DNA of 64,000 nucleotides from Haladaptatus pallidirubidus. GTDB lineage: Archaea > Halobacteriota > Halobacteria > Halobacteriales > Haladaptataceae. Shown piece by piece: positions 17,781 through 27,555 of the stretch. A program made the position numbers and the translations under genes. The stretch lies in NCBI RefSeq assembly GCF_020700235.1, contig NZ_CP085305.1, positions 248,001 through 312,000 on the forward strand, in the 5' to 3' direction. How positions within the stretch are numbered: the first letter of the stretch is position 1; each line of letters starts with the position of its first letter. The notes beneath the pieces are model-generated. The model saw only the letters and a list, made by a program, of their open reading frames with translations. It had not been told where the DNA came from and did not search any database.

Positions 17781-18872
17781 ATGTCACTACTCACAGTTGA
17801 AAGTTTGACCAAAGAGTTCGGCGACGTTACCGCGGTTCGAGACGTTTCGTTCAACGTTTCGGATGGAGAGTTCGTCTCGATTCTCGGCCCGAGTGGGTCG
17901 GGGAAATCGACGATACTGCGAATGATTGCTGGATTCGAAACGCCAACCAACGGGTCAATTCGACTCAATACGACCGAATTGGTCGGCGTGCCACCGTTCG
18001 AACGGGACATCAACATGGTGTTTCAGAACCTCGCCCTCTTCCCCCATCTAACGGTCGCAGAAAACATCGGATACGGTCTCAAGCAAGCCGGGGTGAAAAA
18101 ATCCGAACGCGCGGAGCGAACCAAAAAGATGCTTCAGATGGTTCACTTGGACGGATACGGCTCCCGATCTCCCGACGAACTGAGTGGTGGCGAACAACAA
18201 CGCGTCGCCCTCGCTCGTGCGCTCGTCAACGAACCGGAGTTAGTGCTATTCGACGAACCCCTTTCGTCGCTCGACAGGAAGCTCCGACAGCATATGCAGA
18301 CGGAGCTCCAGCGGATTCAGTCCGAGACGGGGACGACATTCCTCTACGTGACGCACGACCAGGAGGTGGCGCTGTCCGTTTCGGATCGGCTCGTCGTGCT
18401 GAACGAGGGCGAAATCGAACAGATAGGTTCGGCCGAAGACCTGTACGAAACGCCCGAATCGACGTTCGTCGCGGATTTTATCGGCGACGTCAATCAGATA
18501 CCTGCCGTCGTAACCGGAACGGCAGAAACCGAAATTACTGTTGAAATCGAATCGAAGCCTGTCTCGTTCGCTCGCAATGGGGCGCCGCCCGTTTCGTCCG
18601 GTGACAATATAACTGTCTGCGTTCGTCCCCACAAGGTGTCGGTGTCGGATACCGGTACTGACGGTCAGTTGCTCAAAACGAGGGGGACGGTTCAAGAGCG
18701 AAGTTACCAAGGGAGTGACATCATCTACGTAATAGAAACCCCGTGGGGGCGGCTGATCGCGAACGTTCGCGGTCAAAAATTTGCCGTCGGTGACGATGTC
18801 GTCGTCGGTTGGAACGCCGACGACATGCACGTCTTCCCGACCGAGCAAACACCGCCACAGGAGGTGGCGTAA
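17781..18872 (+). CDS. PotA-like ABC transporter ATPase
   Basis: 363 aa. Walker A GPSGSGKST, Q-loop VFQNLALFPHLTV, signature LSGGEQQRVALARAL, Walker B ELVLFDEPLSSLD and switch His in YVTHDQE; the C-terminal TOBE domain carries VCVRPHKVSV. The start at 17781 (MSLLTVESLTKEFGD) is standard; the frame stays open a further 30 bases upstream without homology. It energises import by the two permeases that follow; the stop overlaps the next start as TAATG. Confidence 0.95.
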   Translation: MSLLTVESLTKEFGDVTAVRDVSFNVSDGEFVSILGPSGSGKSTILRMIAGFETPTNGSIRLNTTELVGVPPFERDINMVFQNLALFPHLTVAENIGYGLKQAGVKKSERAERTKKMLQMVHLDGYGSRSPDELSGGEQQRVALARALVNEPELVLFDEPLSSLDRKLRQHMQTELQRIQSETGTTFLYVTHDQEVALSVSDRLVVLNEGEIEQIGSAEDLYETPESTFVADFIGDVNQIPAVVTGTAETEITVEIESKPVSFARNGAPPVSSGDNITVCVRPHKVSVSDTGTDGQLLKTRGTVQERSYQGSDIIYVIETPWGRLIANVRGQKFAVGDDVVVGWNADDMHVFPTEQTPPQEVA

Positions 18873-19792
18873 TGGCAAATGCCGCCCGTACGGGAGAGTC
18901 ATCGGAGGCAGAGAGCTCCGTGCAGAGCCTCCTGCGCTATCTTCGAGAGCGTCCTCGGCTTCACAAAGCGCTCATCGTTGGTCCACCGCTCACTGTCCTC
19001 ACTTTGTTTTTCGCGTTACCCCTGCTGTCGATGCTCATCATTTCATTTCGGCAGGGACAGATCGACGGTCCGGTTACCCTCCAGAACTATACACAGTTCC
19101 TGACGTCGGATACATACCTGACGGTCGTGTGGCGAAGCCTGATTATCTCGATCGAAGTGACGGCGATCGTTACTGTCGTTGGGTACACTCTCGCGTACAG
19201 TATCGTACGCTTCACGCGTTATACTACGCTCCTGCTCTTGCTCGTGATTCTCCCGTTCTGGACGAGCTACATCATTCGAATGTACGCGTGGATCAACATC
19301 CTTCAAAACGGTGGCGTTCTCGACTCCGTTCTCATGCTCATGAACGTGGTTGATTCGCCAATTGGAGTGCTATACAGTCAAGAAGCGGTGTTAATCGGAT
19401 TTGCGTACGTTTGGCTCCCTCTCGCCGTCTTACCGTTTTACGCATCGCTGACGAATATGGATCCCGCGCTTATCGATGCGGCGAAAGACCTCGGGGCAGG
19501 CCCGTTGAAGGCATTCTTCACGGTGACGCTTCCAACGACTGCGAACGGAGTTATTACCGGGATTCTCCTCGTCTTCATCCCCACCTTCGGCTCGTTCATC
19601 ACCCCGCGATTGCTCGGCGGCACCAGCAACGTGATGATCGGAATGGTGATAGAAGAACAGTTCAAATCCGCATTCAACTGGCCGTTCGGTGCGGCAATCG
19701 GGATGATAGTCACGGTTCTGGTCGTCGCCCTCCTCGTCCTCGGTTCACGCGCCGGTGGAAACCTCCTCGCACAGGGGGATGACACACGATGA
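18872..19792 (+). CDS. PotB-like ABC transporter permease
   Basis: 306 aa, about six membrane helices. The EAA loop is ALIDAAKDLGAGPLKAFFTVTLP, which docks on the ATPase. The start at 18872 overlaps the ATPase stop (TAATG), and a GGAGGT sits about 8 bases upstream at 18860-18865, one of the few Shine-Dalgarno-like sites here. The upstream reading frame is a shadow of the ATPase gene. Confidence 0.93.
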   Translation: MANAARTGESSEAESSVQSLLRYLRERPRLHKALIVGPPLTVLTLFFALPLLSMLIISFRQGQIDGPVTLQNYTQFLTSDTYLTVVWRSLIISIEVTAIVTVVGYTLAYSIVRFTRYTTLLLLLVILPFWTSYIIRMYAWINILQNGGVLDSVLMLMNVVDSPIGVLYSQEAVLIGFAYVWLPLAVLPFYASLTNMDPALIDAAKDLGAGPLKAFFTVTLPTTANGVITGILLVFIPTFGSFITPRLLGGTSNVMIGMVIEEQFKSAFNWPFGAAIGMIVTVLVVALLVLGSRAGGNLLAQGDDTR

Positions 19793-20622
19793 ATCAGTTG
19801 AATCGCGTCCTCAGACCCGTCGAACGAATCGTTCACCGATACGGCGCGCACCTGGGACGCATCGCGATGATCGTCGTCTTTCTGTTCCTCTGGCTTCCCA
19901 TCGGCGTTCTCGTGTTCATGTCCTTCGCAAAAGGAGGCGTCCTGGCATTCCCCCCGGAGGAACTCACCCTCCAATGGTACGTTACGTTCTTAAACAACCA
20001 GGCCGCGATTAGTTCCATCGTTACGACGCTGAAAATAAGCATCGTCGCATCGCTCATCAGCGTCATTCTCGCGACGTTGATCGCGTATGCAGTCGATCGG
20101 TTTGTCTTCCCCGGAAAGGATATCCTCCAGCTGCTCGCGACGCTTCCGATCGTCGTTCCGCTCGTCGTCACCGGAATCGCGATGGTGCTGTTCTTCGGTG
20201 CAATCAACTTCCAACAGGGGTATTGGTCGATCGTCATCGCGCACGTCGTCCGAACGATTCCATTTGCGACGCTCGTTATTCTCCCGACGTTCCTGACCTT
20301 CGACCGACAGCTCGAGGAAGCGTCGAAGGATCTCGGAGCGAACGAACTCGAAACGTTTCGGCAGATAACCCTCCCGAGTGTCTTCCCCGGCATTATTGCG
20401 GGCGGATTGCTGGCGTTTACGCTCTCGTTTAACGAATTTGTTTACACCTACTTCGTCAAGGATTCGTCCACCACGACGCTACCGATTTATATCTGGAATC
20501 AGATTCGCTACAACGTGACGCCCGAGGTGAATGTCATCAGCGTCGTATTCCTCCTTCTCGCCGTTTCACTCGTTCTCATAGCCGTCTCACTCACGCGGGT
20601 GGAACTACTCACTCGTCGGTGA
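19789..20622 (+). CDS. PotC-like ABC transporter permease
   Basis: 277 aa, six helices, EAA loop QLEEASKDLGANELETFRQITLP. The ATGA overlap with the previous permease couples translation. The segment LAFTLSFNEFVYTYFVKD is typical of spermidine/putrescine-type second permeases. With its partners it forms a complete importer for a cationic amine or related compound. Confidence 0.93.
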   Translation: MNQLNRVLRPVERIVHRYGAHLGRIAMIVVFLFLWLPIGVLVFMSFAKGGVLAFPPEELTLQWYVTFLNNQAAISSIVTTLKISIVASLISVILATLIAYAVDRFVFPGKDILQLLATLPIVVPLVVTGIAMVLFFGAINFQQGYWSIVIAHVVRTIPFATLVILPTFLTFDRQLEEASKDLGANELETFRQITLPSVFPGIIAGGLLAFTLSFNEFVYTYFVKDSSTTTLPIYIWNQIRYNVTPEVNVISVVFLLLAVSLVLIAVSLTRVELLTRR

Positions 20623-20750
20623 CATCCACCGACGACAGCGTAATTCTCGCGACAGTACGAAATGAGGATGCTCGTCACCATCCGTAAGAGCGAGCGACGT
20701 GAAGAGGAGAGACGCAACGCTGGTACCGCACGGCTGAACAGCGGGACAGT

Positions 20751-22019
20751 TCACGACTCGACTGTCTCTGCCGATAGAAATTCCACGGTAGCGTCCACGA
20801 GCACCTCCGTCGCCGTAAGGACGTCTGACCATTCTACGGTCTCATTTGGGAAATGAGCCTGTTTGATCGATCCCGCTCCGAAAAGAACGGTCGGGATTCC
20901 GGCGTCGATGTAGTGACGCGAATCAGCCCCGTAGGTTGCCCCGCGCGGTTCCGTGTTGTCTATCCCCCGATTTCTCATCGCTGCTTGTACTGCAGTAACG
21001 ATAGGTTCGTCCACATCGATTTCTGCGGGTTCAAACTGGATCGCCCTGCGCTCGAATGTCGGCGGATGTTCCGAAAGCCATTCGCTCTCGGCCACGACCG
21101 CGTCGAGTCTGTCGCGGTACTCCGTTTCGACCGCATTGTTCTTCTCACCGGGTGCGACGCCGATTCTAATCTCGCTCGTTAGGTAAGCGGGGACGCTCGA
21201 CGCCCACGAACCCGCGTCGACGGCTCCGAAATTCACGGGCCAGGAAATCGGGAATGACTCGTACAGAGGATGAATGACGCGTTCGTTGCGATCCAGCTCG
21301 AGTTCGCGGAACGCCGTTCGAATCCGCTCGAAGTGGGGAAGAACCGACTCTCCCTCCCAACGGGTAGCGGCGTGGGCTGACCGTCCTTCGATTTCGAGGT
21401 TCATCATCACGCTTCCCTCGACGGCTGTCACAACGTCCAATTCCGTCGGTTCCGTTATAATCGCGGCGTCTCGCTCAAACGGATACGGGTTCGAAAGTGC
21501 CGCCGCGACGGCGCCGATTCCACCTTCTTCCTCACCAACAACGCTTTCGACGACGATCCGTCCATCGAGATCGTTGTTGGTCTCGTGGACGTATTTCGCA
21601 GCGAAAATACACGCTGCGAGATTACTTTTCATATCCACTGCGCCACGAGCCGTGAGCGAATCGCCGTCCCAAACAGGTTCGAACGGGTTCGTTTCCCACG
21701 ACGATTCCTCGACTGGAACGACGTCGATATGACCGTTTAAGATCAGCGTCGGCCCAGTTTCAGGATCGCCGAATTCGAGTACTCCCCCGACGCTGGGTCG
21801 TTCGTCAACGTCGATTGCATCTGCGCTCGGGAACGTTGCACTATCGGCCAAATCCTCCGCATCGGCAGTCCACGTGTACACCTCGAAACCGAGTTCGTTC
21901 ATTCGATCCGATAGCCACTCCTGTGCTTCCTTCTCATTTCCACTGGTCGTCTTGAAGGTTAGTAGCTGTTCAGTGAGATCCCGGAGATCCTCGCCGTATG
22001 TTTCGATGAAATCGGCCAT
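20751..22019 (-). CDS. M20-family metallopeptidase/deacylase (ArgE/DapE/ACY1 type)
   Basis: 422 aa from ATG 22019 (MADFIETYGEDLRD); ATG 22040 is seven codons earlier. Zinc-site motifs are ILNGHIDVVPV, ARGAVDMKSNLA and ESVVGEEEGGIGA, and a late metal ligand in KQAHFPNETV; the dimerisation domain lies between. Substrates in this family are N-acyl or N-carbamoyl amino acids and dipeptides. It converges on the PotDABC-type operon, consistent with breakdown of an imported N-substituted amine, but the reaction is not specified by sequence. Confidence 0.88.
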   Translation of the reverse strand: MADFIETYGEDLRDLTEQLLTFKTTSGNEKEAQEWLSDRMNELGFEVYTWTADAEDLADSATFPSADAIDVDERPSVGGVLEFGDPETGPTLILNGHIDVVPVEESSWETNPFEPVWDGDSLTARGAVDMKSNLAACIFAAKYVHETNNDLDGRIVVESVVGEEEGGIGAVAAALSNPYPFERDAAIITEPTELDVVTAVEGSVMMNLEIEGRSAHAATRWEGESVLPHFERIRTAFRELELDRNERVIHPLYESFPISWPVNFGAVDAGSWASSVPAYLTSEIRIGVAPGEKNNAVETEYRDRLDAVVAESEWLSEHPPTFERRAIQFEPAEIDVDEPIVTAVQAAMRNRGIDNTEPRGATYGADSRHYIDAGIPTVLFGAGSIKQAHFPNETVEWSDVLTATEVLVDATVEFLSAETVES

Positions 22020-22324
22020 CAGATGGAATTTCGAAATCAACCGTGATATTTGTTACCCTATATTGTATCATTTACAATCGTTCGATCCAGCATCATCTCC
22101 GTGAGTCACCAAGAGAGGGTCATAGAATCCTCTGTCTTTAAACAACGGGAGAATTTCACCGTTTACGGCGGACGTGAATCGCGTAGTCCAGCATGTTCCG
22201 CAAAAAGGACAGCAGTCGCAACCTGGGATCACCATACGTATATTGTTATAATTTTATAATAGCTAGAATATTATTTAATTATTTATAAAATTAGATATAT
22301 TACCTATTGCTCTAATTTCCGAGT
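22020..22324. other. Divergent intergenic region with A/T block
   Basis: Separates the M20 gene (minus) from the C39 peptidase gene (plus). Bases about 22246-22300 are nearly all A/T and probably contain the C39 promoter. No gene seen. Confidence 0.5.
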
Positions 22325-23665
22325 ATGGTATACGATAGGGAGTGTCATAAAAATACTAACGGTCAGCTAGTTGGTCGACGAGACGTTCTGAAATCGATCG
22401 GCATTGCTGGAATGATCGGTAGCGTACCGACTGTTAGTGCTGGAAGCGAGGAAAAGGCGGAAAAAGACGAGTTCATCGACATAGATCGATGGACATCGCC
22501 ACGTAATTTCCTCCGAGGGAAATTTAGCGGGGTTCGACCTACGGATAGGGCTCGGTCGCTCACGATGGCGTATCCGATCGGCCAACGTGAATACACTGAC
22601 CCGTACGGATTTGGGACGAAAACGTGGAACTACAGCCGCTGGACATCGCCCACGCGGTCGGTAACGTTTGGGGCGAAGCAACTGATTGCGTCATGGACAG
22701 CCGATATCCCTCAAGGAACGTGGTTAGAAGTAGAGATGCAGGGGACGACTACCAGTGGCAACCGGACCGGATGGTACGTCATGGGTCGGTGGGCGACAAC
22801 GGACAAAGATATCCACCGGACTTGTGTGTTCGGGCAGGATAACGAATACGGTGACATCGCCATTGATACGTTCAAGGCCGCAGATGGCGTTCGACTACAG
22901 TCCTATCAACTTCGGGTAACGCTGTATCAACTTCCGGAAAGTGACCACTCACCAGTACTGCGTTCAGTGAGTGCAATGACATCCCGTCTACCAGAGCAAG
23001 AGCATGTAGACGCCAGTCCCCGTGGAGGTGCGGGTGGCATTACCCTTGACGTCCCTGAATATTCACAGTCAATTCATGCTGGAGAGTATCCGCGATGGAA
23101 TGGCGGTGGTGAAGCGTGGTGTAGTCCAACCTCGACTGCAATGGTCGTGTCCTATTGGGGACGCGGCCCGACGAAAGAGCAGATGAGTTGGGTCGACCCT
23201 GCATACAAAGATCCACAAGTCGACTTTGCGGCGCGCGGCACATTCGACTACGGGTATGACGGAGCAGGTAATTGGCCATTTAATATCGCGTATGCCGGAA
23301 GATTTGGGATGGAAGGCTATGTGACTCGGCTCTATTCCTTAAACGAGCTTGAACAGTATATTAAGGCCGGCATCCCGGTGATCACGTCGCAGTCATTCGA
23401 AGAAGAGGAATTACCCGGCGCCGGGTATGGAACGAACGGACATCTCATGGTCGTTGTCGGGTTTACAGATGAAGGAAATGTCGTCGCGAACGATCCAGTT
23501 GCACCGACAAACGACGACGTCCGGGTTGTGTATCCACGAGAGGCGTTCGAAAACGTCTGGCAGCGCACCTCGGGAACCGGTGGAATCGCGTACATCATTC
23601 ATCCACCAGGACACAAGCTCCCAGATGGTGCACCCGATGGACAGCGTAACTGGAATCACCGGTAG
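22325..23665 (+). CDS. Exported C39-family cysteine peptidase
   Basis: 446 aa. Start MVYDRECHKNTNGQLVGRRD, with a twin-Arg segment GRRDVLKSIGIAGMIG ending near SVPTVSAG, indicates Tat secretion. The first ~230 residues are a beta-rich accessory region (WTADIPQGTWLEVEMQG, YVMGRWA). The C-terminal C39-like domain has Cys in GEAWCSPTSTAMVV (about residue 263) and His in GTNGHLMVVVGF (about 372), with VVANDP supplying the third residue. It resembles secreted papain-fold proteins of unknown target; bacteriocin export is not implied since no ABC part is fused. Confidence 0.85.
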   Translation: MVYDRECHKNTNGQLVGRRDVLKSIGIAGMIGSVPTVSAGSEEKAEKDEFIDIDRWTSPRNFLRGKFSGVRPTDRARSLTMAYPIGQREYTDPYGFGTKTWNYSRWTSPTRSVTFGAKQLIASWTADIPQGTWLEVEMQGTTTSGNRTGWYVMGRWATTDKDIHRTCVFGQDNEYGDIAIDTFKAADGVRLQSYQLRVTLYQLPESDHSPVLRSVSAMTSRLPEQEHVDASPRGGAGGITLDVPEYSQSIHAGEYPRWNGGGEAWCSPTSTAMVVSYWGRGPTKEQMSWVDPAYKDPQVDFAARGTFDYGYDGAGNWPFNIAYAGRFGMEGYVTRLYSLNELEQYIKAGIPVITSQSFEEEELPGAGYGTNGHLMVVVGFTDEGNVVANDPVAPTNDDVRVVYPREAFENVWQRTSGTGGIAYIIHPPGHKLPDGAPDGQRNWNHR

Positions 23666-24106
23666 AGGTAATGCATTGCTAGAAATTAGCGCAAAAGGAC
23701 AGCACTATATATGACCATCAACCCGCATTGTTCTGGATGATGAGGTGGTCTTCCTCCAAAGTACTAGTCGATATCAGGCTTATTTTCTTGAATCGCCACA
23801 AGTATTTTCCCATGAAAGACAATAGCTAGCATGTGGCGAGGTCGCTCTGACGGTCACCGGATCTGGCGCCATCACTCCTGATCCGCTCTTGCCCCGTCAC
23901 ATCCTTTCCTAGTAAGATACGGAGATTGAGCTAGTGAACTCGTTTTGCGCTCTCTCTACTTCAAAAGTAGAGACGACTTCGATGCGACTTTCGCTATTGA
24001 CCGCCGTTGTATTGGCTCTGTCTCCAACGTCTCTAGATGTTCGAGAAGAGAACCGACCGTAGAATAGCACTCTTTGAGTGAAGTAGAGGGGATTTCTGTA
24101 CCGTTT
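23666..24106. other. Intergenic region with inverted repeats
   Basis: No gene supported. A perfect hairpin lies at 23953-23973, and a copy of its arm in opposite orientation, TGAAGTAGAG, lies at 24079-24088. Confidence 0.45.
23953..23973. repeat. 9-bp inverted repeat with 3-base loop
   Basis: TCTCTACTT-CAA-AAGTAGAGA is perfect. The outer part of the arm recurs inverted about 115 bases away (24079-24088), giving a structure like the end of a small non-autonomous element or a transcription terminator. No T tract follows. Confidence 0.5.
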
Positions 24107-24400
24107 TTACGGTTCGGTGGGGGATATATCGACAGTACCCGAATCATCGACCGCGATATGATAGCCAGCGTATGAGAATGTTACTTCGCCACTAGAACGC
24201 ATATTGCCACGATACGTTGGTGCATACAGTCGATCCAATGCATCTGGGTTGACAACTTCATAAAGGGGGGCGAGCTCGTCAACCGAACATCCAGCAGCAT
24301 CGGCAACTCCGTTAATAACCTGAATACTGGGTGGAAGCCGAGAAAGGTCACGGTTTGTTTGGGTGTAAGAATCACCATTTTCCGTTTCGTTGTTATTCAT
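24107..24400 (-). CDS. HalOD1 output-domain protein
   Basis: 97 aa. One HalOD1 domain: LPPSIQVINGVADAAGCSVDELAPLYEVVNPDALDRLY in pieces, then VTFSYAGYHIAVDDSGTVDI. These small haloarchaeal proteins are thought to be signalling outputs; biochemical function unknown. The acidic, Asn-rich N-terminus is unstructured. Single gene with an A/T-rich upstream region. Confidence 0.88.
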   Translation of the reverse strand: MNNNETENGDSYTQTNRDLSRLPPSIQVINGVADAAGCSVDELAPLYEVVNPDALDRLYAPTYRGNMRSSGEVTFSYAGYHIAVDDSGTVDISPTEP

Positions 24401-24765
24401 AACATGCAGAGGCTAGCTAGCGAGCCATATAAATGAGGTGTGATAAACTGGGTGACAGACGATTTTCTCCAGTGCAACCCTCATCTCAAAATCTCTGTAC
24501 GGCACCCTCAGAAAAGCAGGTCGACGACGCTTGCCGTTTGTTTTCATTTCGAAATTGACCGGGCAGAATCGTCGAGAACAACCCGAGAGAAGTGATATGG
24601 TTCGGAACGGAAGTCGTACGAGTACTTATGAGTACGGCAGTTGCATCGGCACCTCTCGACTACTAGCAGAACAGTCCCATCTTTGGCGAACAGATAGAAG
24701 AGAATCGGCAATAAGTGCAAGTACGAATCAACAGTTTTTGATTGCAGTACAATCATTATCCTACG
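24401..24765. other. Intergenic region
   Basis: Divergent between the HalOD1 and Gfo/Idh genes. Short open frames occur but carry no recognisable domain. Confidence 0.4.
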
Positions 24766-25827
24766 ATGACCGTTGATTCAATAGTAGAGAAAACGATAGG
24801 CGAATCGGAGTCTTTGGTATCCGTCGGTATCGTCGGCGGTGGTTTTATCGGCCAAACCGTCGGCGGTCAATTCCAAGACGTCGATGGCGCTCGCGTTGAG
24901 ACCCTCGTCGACATAAACGATGAGGTTCTTCAAACGACCGGAGACGAACTCGGGATTCCGGAGGAGGCACGCTACGACGAGTACGAAACGATGGTGAAAA
25001 CGGAGCCTCTCGACGCGATATTGATCGGAACTCCGCACACACTTCACTACGAGCAAATACTCACGGCGATGGAACACGATCTACACATACTCTGTGACAA
25101 GCCCCTCACGACGGATCTGGATCATGCTCGCGATCTCGTCGAACGCGATGCCACCCGTGACGAAATACTGATGGTAGGGTATCAGCGGCATCTCTACGAG
25201 GCGTTCGTCAAAACACGGGACACGCTAACAGAAGCGGGCCGCGTTCCACGCTGGATAACGGCTGAAATCAGTCAAGACTGGGTCGACCGGTTCAGCGATG
25301 CGTGGCGGATGAATCCCGATCTCTCGGGTGGTGGTTATCTCTACGATACGGGGAGCCACATTCTCGATTCTATCCTCTGGAGTACGGGTCTTACACCCAC
25401 AGCGGTGTCTGCTGAGATGGATTTCGTCGATGACGAACAACGTGTTGACGGTCAATCTCACGTCACGATTCGCTTCGAAGAAGGGACAACAGCGACGGTC
25501 GTTTGCTCCGGCGAGACACCCTGTATGCGTGAGCATATTCACATGTGGGATGAGGAGGGCGCCATATATCTCGAGAGTCAGGACTGGGAACCGAACAAGC
25601 TTACAGAAATAGATTCCGCGAGCGGTGAATACGCTCCCCGGCTTGATCGTGGAAATCTTCCGAACAAGGCAGAGGCGTTTATCCAAGCAATTCGGGACGG
25701 CGAAGCGCCACCGGCAACGGCTCTCGATGGACTGCGGGTAACTGCGGTCACAGAGGCAGCGTATGAGTCTGCACGACAGAATGGCGAATTCGTTGCTATC
25801 GATCCGAATGACGTTGCATTAGACTGA
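24766..25827 (+). CDS. Gfo/Idh/MocA-family NAD(P)-dependent oxidoreductase
   Basis: 353 aa from ATG 24766. Rossmann fold: VGIVGGGFIGQTVGG at about residues 18-32, then VETLVDINDE. The EKP-type motif appears as LCDKPLTTD near residue 110, and the C-terminal alpha/beta domain holds GGGYLYDTGSHILDSILW with the catalytic-type His. Members act on sugars, inositols or sugar-derived acids. It stands beside a dead GDPD with no operon, so the substrate is open. Confidence 0.9.
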   Translation: MTVDSIVEKTIGESESLVSVGIVGGGFIGQTVGGQFQDVDGARVETLVDINDEVLQTTGDELGIPEEARYDEYETMVKTEPLDAILIGTPHTLHYEQILTAMEHDLHILCDKPLTTDLDHARDLVERDATRDEILMVGYQRHLYEAFVKTRDTLTEAGRVPRWITAEISQDWVDRFSDAWRMNPDLSGGGYLYDTGSHILDSILWSTGLTPTAVSAEMDFVDDEQRVDGQSHVTIRFEEGTTATVVCSGETPCMREHIHMWDEEGAIYLESQDWEPNKLTEIDSASGEYAPRLDRGNLPNKAEAFIQAIRDGEAPPATALDGLRVTAVTEAAYESARQNGEFVAIDPNDVALD

Positions 25828-26320
25828 TTCGAACGTCCGTGTCGTCTTCTGGATGGTACAAGAAGTCGCGTGAACGACCGCCGACGGGCATTAAAACGCT
25901 TTCTTTTCCGATGAGGCAACAATTATCGTTTGGCTTACCGGGGTACTCGCGAGCCGCGTTCGGGTGTGGAACGGTACGCTAAGACCAGGGAAATCTAGAA
26001 CTTTGATGACATATATTGTGGTAAACAGGATTTACAAAACCGAACATCACCGGTTTCGAAAGTAGTTCAACAACCCACGTTTGGTGGGCGGATCCTTCCC
26101 ACTCTCTTTATTGTCAGTACGAACCGCCGGACGTACGCGGATGTTGTCTGTGCAGACGGCTAACTCGTTAGTCGTGCACGAGCAAAAGACCAGGGACGAG
26201 TAACCAATCGTCAGACAGCGGTTGACTTCGATTTCTGATGCTGGTACCGACGAAGCACGACAAACACAATTATTATTAAATATATAAATTAATATTTTGT
26301 AATTTATTTATAATATTGCG
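25828..26320. other. Intergenic region ending in an A/T block
   Basis: No gene recognised. Bases about 26268-26318 are almost only A/T and lie directly before the remains of the exported GDPD gene; they are probably its old promoter. Confidence 0.45.
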
Positions 26321-27262
26321 ATTCCTAACACCAATAGCAACATCGGTCGACGACGTTTTCTTCAAGGATCCGGCATGGCTGTGACGGCAACGGCGTTTGG
26401 TTCCACTTCACTAGCAAAAGAAGATACCAACGAAAACACTACCGGCGACACAGACTCAAAGACCTAGAAACAAAAAGCAAATCCGAGTATCATTGCACAC
26501 CGCGAATTCGCGGGGAAGTATCCGGAGAATACGATCGCTGCGATGTCGGGATCAGCACGAGACGATGCCGAAATGATCGAAATCGACGTCGTACCCTGTG
26601 CAGACGGTGAAGTAGTCGTTCTCCACGACAACGGTTTGAGCGAACGAGATGACGGTGAGCAAAGTCTTACCAACGCCGACGAACTCGTCTGGGAGATGGA
26701 CTGTGAGTCGGTTCTAAACGCAGAGGTACTGGAATCTGGTCAAACGGTTTCGACGCTCCGTGAGGTGATGAAAACGATCCCATCGTCGATCTGCGTGAAC
26801 ATCGAGATGAAAAATCCGGGGTCGGAAGAAGTGATCTCCGAGGGTCTAAGTTGTCAAGAGTTGGAAACGCAGGAAGAGCTCTGACAGCCCTTCGTTCGAA
26901 AAGTTTTGTCGATTGCGGATGAGTTCCAGAACGACGTTCTCGTATCTTCGTTCTACGAAGCGGCTCTTTCGACCACGCGCGAGTCAGATCCATCGATTCC
27001 TATCGCGTTTCGCTTCGGAAGTGATATTGAAGGCGGTCTCAATGTCACCCGCGAGTACGACGCCGAGGTACTGCACCCATCGTATGACCTCATTCAGGGG
27101 ACACCCTTCTTTGAAGGAGAAGTTGATATCGACCTCGTCGATGTCGCTTACGAGGATGGGCGTACCGTGAACGTTTGGGCTGTTAAGACGTGATACCAGG
27201 CGACGCAACTGGCCAAAACGGATCTAGATGGTCTTATTGTCGATTATCCAAATCTGCTGTAG
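26321..27262 (+). pseudogene. Exported glycerophosphodiester phosphodiesterase with three in-frame stops
   Basis: One frame encodes a Tat signal (GRRRFLQGSGMAVTATAFG), the GDPD active-site start IIAHREFAGKYPENTIAAM, MIEIDVVPCADGEVVVLHD, and the C-terminus VNVWAVKT...LDGLIVDYPNLL. Interruptions are TAG at 26465-26467, TGA at 26882-26884 and TGA at 27191-27193, with no frame change. No ATG precedes the signal; an ATT stands there. Each stop could arise by one transition (CAG to TAG, TGG to TGA). The ancestor would have hydrolysed glycerophosphodiesters outside the cell. Confidence 0.85.
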
Positions 27263-27555
27263 TCTATCGCTCTTTCTTCGAATTTGTCGGTCGAAATAGA
27301 ATTGTCGGCCGGTAGAAAACGGGTATAATATCCTGATTGGAGAATATCGATAAAAATCCACGTAGCTGTTCGGTACACGTCGTGACAACCAAGAACTCTA
27401 GCAACGTCAGACCGCATTGCGTTGACCAAATTAAATAGGTTGAGAAGAAGAGAGTAAGACGTTTGAAAAGAAAGCCAACCGATGGGAAAGCGCCAGGAAA
27501 AGTATTGATTAGACCCTGACAAAGGACTTAACAAACAATCTCACATGATTCAGCT
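27263..27555. other. Intergenic region upstream of the phosphate permease
   Basis: No gene recognised. It presumably carries the promoter of the PiT gene. Confidence 0.4.

Noticed and set aside
23956..24147. 63-codon minus-strand ORF that could be a transposase scrap
   Set aside because: No DDE motif or known transposase pattern is visible; only the inverted repeats are kept as an observation.
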